Source: Aegilops tauschii subsp. strangulata
Taxonomy: Eukaryota > Streptophyta > Magnoliopsida > Poales > Poaceae
NCBI RefSeq assembly: GCF_002575655.3
Contig: NC_053039.3
Span: forward strand, 223,529,622-223,593,621
DNA: 64,000 bases
Direction of reading: 5' to 3'
In this document: positions 57,101-64,000 of the stretch, in pieces
Numbering within the stretch: position 1 is the stretch's first letter
How the letters are laid out: each line of letters begins with the position of its first letter
Notes under the pieces: model-generated
Seen by the model: the letters and a program-made list of their open reading frames with translations, nothing else
Told to the model about the DNA's origin: nothing
Database searches by the model: none
Translations under genes and position numbers: made by a program

Positions 57101-58833
57101 AGAGTTGATAAGAAATTAAATGTTATCCAATATGCTAGTAAAACTCTAGACAGTGCCCAGAGAAATTATGCTACTACTGAAAAAGAATTTTTAGCGGTTG
57201 TATTTGCCTGTGATAAGTTCAAACCATATATTGTTGATTCTAAAGTAACTGTTCACACCGATCATGCTGCTATTAAATATCTTATGGAAAAGAAAGATGC
57301 TAAACCTAGACTCATTAGATGGGTTCTCCTACTACAAGAATATGATTTGCATATTATTGATAGAAAGGGAGCTGAGAACCCTGTTGGAGACAACTTGTCT
57401 AGGTTAGAGAATGTTCTTGATGACCCACTACCTATTGATGATAGCTTTCCTGATGAACAATTAGCTGTCATAAATGCTTCTCATACTGCTCCGTGGTATG
57501 CTGATTATGCTAATTACATTGTTGCTAAATTTATACCACCTAGTTTCACATACCAGCAAAAGAAAAAGTTCTTCTATGATTTAAGACATTACTTCTGGGA
57601 TGACCCACATCATTGTAAAGAAGGAGTAGATGGTGTTATTAGACGTTGTGTACCTGAGCATGAACAGGAACAGATCTTACGCAAGTGTCACTCTGAGGCT
57701 TATGGAGGACACCACGCTGGAGATAGAACTGCACATAAGGTATTGCAATCCGGTTTTTATTGGCCTACTCTCTTCAAAGATGCCCGTAAGTTTGTCTTGT
57801 CTTGTGATGAATGTCAAAGAATTGGTAATATTAGTAGACGTCAAGAAATGCCTATGAACTATTCACTTGTTATTGAACCATTCGATGTTTGGGGCTTTGA
57901 TTATATGGGACCGTTTCCTTCCTCCTAATGGGTATACACATATTTTAGTTGCTGTTGATTACGTTACTAAGTGGGTAGAAGCTATTCCAACTAGTAGTGC
58001 TGATCATAACACTTCTATTAAGATGCTTAAAGAAGTTATTTTTCCGAGGTTTGGAGTCCCTAGATATTTAATGACTGATGGTGGTTCACATTTTATTCAT
58101 GGTGCCTTTCGTAAAATGCTTGCTAAGTACGATGTTAATCATAGAATTGCATCTCCATACCACCCACAGTCTAGTGGTCAAGTAGAATTGAGTAATAGAG
58201 AGCTTAAATTAATTTTGCAAAAGACCGTTAATAGATCTAGAAAGAATTGGTCCAAGAAACTTGATGATGCATTATGGGCTTATAGAACTGCATATAAAAA
58301 TCCTATGGGTATGTCTCTGTATAAAATGGTTTATGGAAAAGCATGTCACTTACCTCTCGAACTAGAACATAAGGCATATTGGGCCATTAAAGAGATCAAT
58401 TATGATTTCAAACTTGCCGGTGAGAAGAGGCTATTTGACATTAGCTCACTTGATGAATGGAGAACCCAAGCCTATGAGAATGCCAAACTGTTTAAAGAAA
58501 AAGTTAAAAGATGGTGTGACAAGAGGATACAAAAGCGCGAGTTTAATGTAGGTGATTATGTGTTGCTATTCAACTCTCGCTTAAGATTTTTTTGTAGGAA
58601 AACTTCTCTCTAAATGGGAAGGTCCTTACGTTATCGACGAGGTCTATCGTTCCGGTGCCATAAAAATCAACAACTTCGAAGGCACAAATCCGAAGGTGGT
58701 GAACGGTCAAAGAATCAAACATTATATCTCAGGTAATCCAATAAATGTTGAAACCAATGTTATTGAAACCGTAACCCCGGAGGAATACATAAGGGGCACT
58801 TTCCAGAACGTTTCAGACTCCAAAAAGGAATAG
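54103..58833 (+). pseudogene. Broken gag-pol polyprotein gene of G
   Basis: The start is the ATG at 54103 (MESSPLRGLFGVSSPRPVEQ). Gag runs over about 54103-55000 (KGKALTWFRLC, FYARLSLNN). A protease-like site reads LCDMGASASAIPHSLY near 55290-55340, with DMGA instead of the usual DTGA or DSGA. RT follows (YRMVIDFRKLSKSTKKDHYP; FMDDFSVYG with MDD at 56618-56626), then RNase H (TDHAAIKYL), integrase zinc region ([16 protein letters not shown]) and DDE core (VAVDYVTKWVEA, MTDGGSHF, SGQVELSNRE). It ends at TAG 58831-58833. Breaks: frame changes near 54310, 54530, 55780, 56497, 57925 and 58590 (an extra T in a T-run) and stops at 54513, 55808 and 56675. Too damaged to work, but all Athila-type domains are present. 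Confidence 0.92.
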
Positions 58834-59143
58834 GTATGTGGTACGGTAAGTAAACCGACTCCAAAATAGTTCTAATGGTAATTTTTCTCCGTTTTGGAAT
58901 ATTTAAGAAAAGAGGAAAATACGAAGTAGTCCGGGAAGGACACGAGGCGTCCACGAGGGTGGAGGGCGCGCCCCCCCTGCCTTGTGGGCACCTCGTGTGC
59001 TCTCCGGACTCTGTTTTCTTGCACGGTACTTCTTTCGGTCAGTAAAAATTCATTATATAATCTCTCGAAGGTTTTGACCACCGTACCACGCAAATATCCT
59101 CTGTTTTTGTTTCGAGCTGTTTCTGTAGCAGGTTTGGAGCAAG
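58834..59143 (+). promoter_or_regulatory. Post-pol spacer of G with GC inverted repeat and TATA-like box
   Basis: An imperfect inverted repeat of about 32 bases (58928-58959 against 58979-59010; ends AGTCCGG and CCGGACT, inner CACGAGG and CCTCGTG) frames GGGCGCGCCC. An AT-rich TTATATAAT follows at about 59053-59061, then a pyrimidine tract ending CTGTAGCAG just before the next ORF. The layout copies that of the LTR promoters in this window. A promoter or splice-acceptor role is inference. Confidence 0.35.
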
Positions 59144-59568
59144 ATGTTATCTCAGGATTCCGACGGAGAGAGCTATGTCTCACATCTCGTTGCTGACCTA
59201 AAGACCTATGGGGATCTATCTCCTTGTGGTCGAACTACGGATGATGAGGAGGATGCTCATTTGATGAGAATCAATGATTTAAGTTCGGAGGAGGAGGATG
59301 TCCCTCTACCTCAACCTGGGGATATGCACGTGAAGTTCAAGAAGTCTAGTCTCCCTAAGAGGGCTAAACTGTCTAACAACCGATCTATTCCTTCTCGTTT
59401 TCGGCAAAAAGCAAAGGAGATTTATGTGACAAGATCTTGAAGCTGGAATCGGAGGTCGATGATTTAAAGGAGGAAATTGCTCTTCTCAATTACAGTATGA
59501 AGAAGCTAAAAGCACAATTTTCATCATCAACAACTCCATCATCACCACCTCCGAAAAAGGAAAACTAA
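59144..59568 (+). pseudogene. Small ORF after pol in G (one frameshift)
   Basis: The ATG at 59144 opens 98 codons (MLSQDSDGESYVSHLVADLK…) with an acidic stretch (SSEEEDVPLPQPGD) and a basic, nuclear-signal-like KKSSLPKRAKL. The frame closes at 59440, but the neighbouring frame continues with DKILKLESEVDDLKEEIALL, a likely coiled coil, and ends PPPKKEN at TAA 59566-59568. A single frame change near 59425-59435 joins the two. In Athila elements an envelope-like ORF sits at this position; this protein is much shorter and has no signal peptide or membrane segment, so it is not an obvious envelope. Function unknown. Confidence 0.5.
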
Positions 59569-59580
59569 GTATTGGGTATG

Positions 59581-59620
59581 GGCACTCCCCTTGGCAACTG
59601 CCAAGCTTGGGGGAGGTGCC
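59581..59620 (+). other. 40-base compound hairpin of G containing a polypurine-like motif
   Basis: Outer arms GGCACTCCCC and GGGGAGGTGCC pair with a bulge; inner arms TTGGC and GCCAA close a short AACT loop. The 3' side includes AAGCTTGGGGGAGG, nearly the polypurine tract of the same element. It lies just after the post-pol ORF, where B, C and F have their AAGCTTGGGGATGCC hairpins. Confidence 0.6.
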
Positions 59621-61114
59621 CCGGTATCGTATCACCATCACACTCCTATCTTTACCGTTTTTCTTAGTTCGATCCTTTGGTAATATCTTGATCTGGTAGA
59701 ATAAAATTTTAGTATGATCTAGTCTTGAGTTTTGCTTTATGATCCTTCTATGTAATCGAGTCCGTGAGCTATATATAATAAAGATTAGTGTTGAGTCAAG
59801 GGCTTGATTATCTTGCTATGATCGGGAGGGAATAAAAGAAAAAGAAAGAATAAAAAGAAATAAAGAGATCATATTGATCTTATGGAGAGTAATGACTTCA
59901 CATATAAAGAGTATGATGAATAAAAGTTGTTGAGAGTTGACAAACATAGTTTTGGTCATTGTTGCAATTAATAGGAAGTAATAAAGAAAGAGAGGTTTTC
60001 ACATATAAATATACTATCTTGGACATCTTTTATGATTGTGAGCACTCATTAAAATATGACATGCTAAAGAGTTGATATTGGACAAGGAAGACAACGTAAT
60101 GGGTTATGTTTTCTTATATCCGAAATAAAGTATATTGTCATGGATCATCCAACATGTTGAGCTTGCCTTTCCCTCTCATGCTAGCCAAATTCTTTGCACT
60201 AAGTAGAGATACTACTTGTGCTTCCAAATATCCTTAAACCCAGTTTTGCCATGAGAGTCCATCATACCTACCTATGGATTAAGTAAGATCCTTCAAGTAA
60301 GTTGTCATGTTGCATGCAATAAAAATTGCTCTCAAAATATGTATGATTTATTAGTGTGGAGAAAATAAGCTTTATACGATCTTGTGATGTGGAAGCAATA
60401 AGAGCGACGGACTGCATAATAAAGGTCCATATCACAAGTGGCAATATAAAGTGACTTTCTTTTGCATTAAGATTTCATGCATCCAACCATAAAAGCACAT
60501 GAAAACCTCTGCTTCCCTCTGCGAAGGGCCTATCTTTTACTTTTGTCTTATACCTTATACAAGAGTCATGGTGATCTTCACCTTTCCTTTTTACATTTTA
60601 TCCTTTGGCAATCACATTGTGTTGGAAAGATCCTGATATATATATCCAATTGGATGTAAGTTAGCATGAACTATTATTGTTGACATTACCCTTGAGGTAA
60701 AAGGTTGGGAGGCAACACTATAAGCCCCTATCTTTCTTTGTGTCCGATTAAAACTCCATAACCACAAGTATTGCGTGAGTGTTAGCAATTGTGAAAGACT
60801 AAATGATAGTTGAGTATGTGGACTTGCTGAAAAGCTCTTATAATGACTCTTTCCGATGTTATGATAAATTGCAATTGCTTCAATGACCGAGATCATAGTT
60901 TGTTAGTTCTCAATGAAGTTTTTGATTCATACTTTACATTGTGAATAGATTATTACTTGAGCATAAGAAATCATATGACAATATTTATATTTGTTGCTGT
61001 TATAAGAATGATCATGATGCCCTCATGTCTGTATTTTATTTTATCGACACCTCTATCTCTAAACATGTGGACATATTTTTCGTTATTGGCTTCCGCTTGA
61101 GGACAAGCGAGGTC
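59621..61114 (+). other. 3' noncoding region of G, shared with B, C and F
   Basis: No gene. From about 59885 it is closely similar to B 18466-19691 and less so to C and F. It holds a 10-bp stem with one bulged T at 60196-60221 (GCAC/AAGTAG with CTACTT/GTGC), the conserved word CTTCCCTCTGCGAAGGGCC near 60512, and a stem-loop CGCTTG-AGGA-CAAGCG at 61094-61109. Confidence 0.75.
61094..61109 (+). other. Stem-loop next to the polypurine tract of G
   Basis: CGCTTG, loop AGGA, CAAGCG: a perfect 6-bp stem five bases before the polypurine tract. The loop is the same as in C (39899-39916) but several stem pairs differ on both sides. Confidence 0.68.
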
Positions 61115-61129
61115 TAAGCTTGGGGGAGT
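61115..61129 (+). promoter_or_regulatory. Polypurine tract of G
   Basis: TAAGCTTGGGGGAGT directly before the 3' LTR. Confidence 0.8.
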
Positions 61130-62633
61130 TGATACGTCCACTTTGCATCGTGCTTTTATATCGATATTTATTGCATTATGGGCTGTTATCACACGTTATG
61201 TCACAATACTTATGCCTATTCTCTCTTATTTTACAAGGTTTACATGAAGAGGGAGAATGTCGGCAGCTGGAATTCTGGGCTGGAAAAGGAGCAAATATTA
61301 GAGACCTATTCTACACAACTCCAAAATTTCTGAAACTTCATGGAGGCACGTTTTGGAATATAAAAAAAATTCTGGAGAAAGAATCAACCAGAGGGGGCCC
61401 ACACCCTAGCCACGAGGGTGGGGGCACACCCTACCCTCCTGGGCGCACCCCCCTGCCTCGTGGGCCCCCTGGCAGGCCTCCGGTGCCCATCTTCTGCTAT
61501 ATGAAGTCTTTTACCCTGGAAAAAATCATAAGCAAGCTTTCGGGAAGAAAAATCGCCGCCACGAGGCGGAACCAATCTAGGGCTCCAGCGGAGCTGTTCT
61601 GCTGGGGAAACATCCCTCCGGGAGGGGGAAATCATCACCATCGTCATCACCAACGATCCTCTCATCGGGAGGGCGTCAATCTCCATCAACATCTTCACCA
61701 GCACCATCTCCTCTCAAACCCTAATTCATCTCTTGTATCCAATCTTTGTCCAAAAACCTCAGATTGGTACCTGTGGGTTGCTAGTAGTGTTGATTACTCC
61801 TTGTAGTTGATGCTAGTTGGTCTATTTGGTGGAATATCATATGTTCAGATCCTTTATGCATATTAATACCCCTTTGATTATGAACATGAATATGATTTGT
61901 GAGTAGTGTTCCTGAGGACATGGGAGAAGTCTTTCTATAAGTAGTCATGTGAATTTGGTATTCGTTCGATATTTTGATGAGATGTATGTTATATCTCCTC
62001 TAGTGGTGTTATGTGAACATCGACTACATGACACTTCACCATTATTTGGGCCTAGAGGAAGGCATTGGGAAGTAATAAGTATATGATGGGTTGCTAGAGT
62101 GACAGAAGCTTAAACCCTAGTTTATGAGTTGCTTCGTAAGGGGCTGATTTGGATCCATATGTTTCATGCTATGGTTAGGTTTACCTTAATACTTCTTTTG
62201 TAGTTGCAGATGCTTGCAATAGGGGTTAATCATAAGTGGGATGCTTGTCCAAGAATGGACAGTACCCAAGCACCGGTCCACCCACATATCAAATTATCAA
62301 AGTAACGCACGCGAATCATATGAGCGTGATGAAAACTAGCTTGACGATAATTCCCACGTGTCCTTGGGAGCGTTTCCTTCATATAAGAGTTTGTCCAGGC
62401 TTGTCCTTTGCTACAAAAAGGATTGGGCCACCTTTCTGCACCTTATTTACTTTCATTACTTGTTACCCGTTACAAATTACCTTATCACAAAACTATCTCT
62501 TACCGATAATTTCAGTGCTTGCAGAGAATACCTTACTGAAAACCGCTTGTCTTTTCCTTCTGCTCCTCGTTGGGTTCGACACTCTTACTTATCGAAAGGA
62601 CTACGATAGATCCCCTACACTTGTGGGTCGTCA
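61130..62633 (+). repeat. 3' LTR of G
   Basis: 1504 bp, TGATACGTCCACTTTGCATC to CTTGTGGGTCGTCA. Compared with the 5' LTR it lacks a 13-base repeat (near 52925-52937), has an extra CATCGT-type unit near 61640, and shows several CpG losses in the GC block. The long frame at 61120-61806 is within LTR sequence and is not a gene. Confidence 0.93.
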
Positions 62634-62638
62634 TTGAA

Positions 62639-62948
62639 CCCGAGGGGTTGGGGTGGGCCACTTAACCTGTGAGATAGCCCGCGTTAGGCCATCGCTGTCG
62701 ACGACCTCGATGTCGTAGCCGGCGTCCGTGACATACCCGCATACTGTAGCCCACTGATTGAGAGCCTGCGGTCAGTAACGGTCGTCACCTTCCTCGGCGA
62801 TGTCGGGCGAAGAGGCCGTGATACACCTCTTTTGGGCCAGTCGCTCCTCGAGCTCCACAAGAAGCGTAGTCGGGCTAAGCCTGCGACGCTCTGGAGTGGG
62901 AGATGGGTATTGGGATCTGTGGGAAAGGGGGCGTCGGGCAGGCGTCAT
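62639..62948 (-). pseudogene. B3-like gene fragment, first exon (5' half with start)
   Basis: Minus strand. The ATG at 62948 opens MTPARRPLSHRSQYPSPTPE, a basic, proline-rich start, then LLVELEERLAQKR and a stop TGA at 62772-62774; the same frame continues through NQWATVCGYVTDAGYDIEVV to the insertion point of G, beyond which the matching sequence resumes one frame off at 52486. The piece directly left of G keeps no splice site, so G appears to split one exon. Assignment to the same gene as the B3-like exons rests on strand, order and shared host element, not on homology. Confidence 0.4.
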
Positions 62949-63500
62949 CTAAGAAACTCAAGGCGGCTACGGTATGGAGAATGGTGTGTAAGCTCCACGG
63001 GCAAACCGGCTGATGTTGACAATGGAGGCCTTGCGGCAGCGGCGACCTTGCTAGGGTTTCGAGCGAGGGAGGGGTTGTGGTGGGGGGTGTGGCCGCGCGC
63101 GCGCCCGAGGAGTTTGTGGGGGGGTGTTTGAGGAAATGACGCGGCTACTAAAAAATATACTACGCGGGAGTCAAATGCCGGGGCTATTGAAAATTTGGAT
63201 GATGGTGCGTCGCACACGGTCCCGAAATAACAACCGTGTGTTACGAAATAGAAAAACCCTCGATCCGGCCAGATATTTTAGAGGGGTGCAGGTGGGAGCG
63301 GGAACAACAAACATCACACACGGTCGAAACATAATAACCGTGTGTTATGAAACAGAAAAACCCTGCAGGCGAGTTAGATAATTTTGAGAGGGGAAGGCTC
63401 ATGGAGCCCAATGTACTGTGCTGATGTGCGTGGCAGGGGCACCGGCGTGGCACACGGTTTGTGTGAGTGAACCATGTTTGGTGCGTCATCCGACTTGTCT
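62949..63500. repeat. Right subterminal region of the CACTA-like element with palindromic direct repeats
   Basis: Includes the likely 5' leader of the B3-like gene and then two direct repeats of about 105 bases (from about 63211 and 63313). Each has the inverted pair CACACGGT and ACCGTGTG (63213-63240 and 63317-63344) followed by GAAA(T/C)AGAAAAACCCT. A further CACACGGTTTGTGTG lies near 63452. Likely transposase-binding repeats, by analogy with other CACTA elements. Confidence 0.45.
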
Positions 63501-63830
63501 AACGTTCATAAATTTGGCAAAAATGATGCGGGAAAGGGTCAGAACACGAACACACTTGCATGTGGACCAAATATATGTATGAAAAGGGTGGTTTGATGTT
63601 CAAATATCAAATGGACAACTTCGATGTGGCACCTATCTCACAAAGCGCATCATATTAATCCTTCTCAAAATGACTTGAAACTTGTGTGCAAGTCGATTAT
63701 ATGACCCAATACTTATGTGCCAAGTTTCATGTTCACCAAAATTCATTTGCTATCTAAACTAAAGGCAAATCAGAGAAGAAATAAAGAAATAGAAAAGAAA
63801 AGGTAAAAATAAAACAAGAAAAACAAAAGG
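63501..63830. other. Unassigned sequence
   Basis: About 330 bases with no ORF, repeat boundary or RNA gene that I can support. It may still be transposon sequence. Confidence 0.5.
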
Positions 63831-63847
63831 CAAACCCCCCGGCCAAC

Positions 63848-63923
63848 TGGGCCTCGGCTCCAGGCAGCCGGCCCACCCCGCAAACCCCACTAGCCTATAT
63901 GGCCTGCCTCGGCCAAACCCTAA
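63848..63923 (+). promoter_or_regulatory. Promoter-like cluster at the right edge
   Basis: Two site II-type motifs (TGGGCC at 63848-63853 and GGCCCA at 63870-63875), a TATA-like CTATATGG at 63895-63902 and a telo-box AAACCCTAA at 63915-63923, followed by a CT-rich leader to the window end. Site II plus telo-box is a known combination in promoters of plant translation and cell-cycle genes. No ATG follows within the window, so a gene is not shown; it could also be the start of another LTR leader. Confidence 0.35.
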
Positions 63924-64000
63924 CCCCTCCCGACACCCCACTCGCACTCCCTCTCCTCACCTGGATCTAGATCGAGGACGCGGCTCCCCGACCCCTTCGC

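Larger units (their letters stand above)
52487..62633 (+). mobile_element. Element G: complete Athila-type Gypsy LTR retrotransposon
   Basis: 10.1 kb, bounded by the exact duplication ttgaa (52482-52486 and 62634-62638). 5' LTR 52487-53996, tRNA-Asp-type primer site, broken gag-pol (54103-58833), a small ORF after pol (59144-59568), 3' noncoding region, polypurine tract and 3' LTR 61130-62633. Integrase ends without a chromodomain and extra sequence follows pol, as in the Athila lineage. It interrupts the first exon of the B3-like gene. It shares primer site, polypurine tract and the last ~1.2 kb of internal sequence with the pol-less B, C and F. Confidence 0.95.
42014..63500. mobile_element. 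CACTA-like DNA transposon carrying a B3-like gene (right end not located)
   Basis: CACTGGTACAACAAGGTGCT at 42014 looks like a CACTA terminal inverted repeat, with taa before it as a possible 3-bp duplication. Subterminal direct repeats follow on the left (42251-42340 and 42471-42560) and others occur on the right (63209-63400). Removing the inserted elements F and G leaves roughly 4-5 kb. The only coding remains are the decayed B3-like gene on the minus strand; no transposase was seen. A matching right terminal repeat was not found, so the right limit is a guess. A 3-bp TAA duplication would also suit a Harbinger element. Confidence 0.5.

Noticed and set aside
61120..61806. 228-codon frame in the 3' LTR of G
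   Set aside because: It begins in the polypurine tract and crosses the LTR boundary and promoter; the 5' LTR has different frames at the same place.

Overview
This window reads as intergenic DNA of a large, repeat-rich grass genome, most likely a Triticeae species (wheat, barley or rye relative). The sequence shows nested LTR retrotransposons with 1.5-4 kb LTRs beginning TG and ending CA, plant-type tRNA primer sites, a Stowaway MITE, a CACTA-like DNA transposon and C-to-T-type stop codons in the retrotransposon genes. No intact host gene, rRNA, tRNA or CRISPR array was found.

Layout. (A) 1-13152 is a plus-strand Gypsy chromovirus-type element whose left end lies outside the window: partial 5' LTR 1-3386, broken gag-pol 4542-8988, 3' LTR 9025-13152. 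It sits inside the 5' LTR of (B) 13153-21363, a non-autonomous element with no pol. B sits in the internal region of (E), a minus-strand element whose 5' LTR is 21477-22666 plus 41624-41844. E's LTR is split by (C) 22667-41618, a second copy of B's family, and C's own 5' LTR is split by (D) 23849-34688, a minus-strand chromovirus-type Gypsy element with a separate ORF upstream of gag. E borders an LTR fragment (41845-41955). From 42014 a CACTA-like element begins. It carries a decayed, intron-containing B3-like gene on the minus strand. That gene is split by (F) 43902-51202, a third copy of B's family, and by (G) 52487-62633, an Athila-type Gypsy element with gag, protease, RT, RNase H, integrase and a small ORF after pol. 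The last ~500 bp are unexplained apart from a promoter-like right edge. Exact 5-bp target duplications support C (gtagc), D (tgaaa), F (ttaac) and G (ttgaa).

How the parts may work together. B, C and F have no pol genes but encode one gag-like acidic protein, with a CCHC knuckle in B and C. They share with G the same tRNA-Asp-type primer site, the same TAAGCTTGGGG polypurine tract and about 1.2 kb of noncoding sequence before that tract. G-like elements are therefore the likely source of enzymes for them. This shared 3' region contains stem-loops conserved between elements; one next to the polypurine tract shows compensatory changes between C and G. The polypurine-like motif itself recurs inside B, C and F as paired hairpins.

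The most unusual signals are these hairpin arrays, a possible multi-exon ORF hidden inside the LTRs of A, the pre-gag ORF of D, the post-pol ORF of G with promoter-like sequence before it, and the patchwork LTRs of C and F. Alignments were made by eye. No identities or ages were computed, and family names are given only to lineage level.
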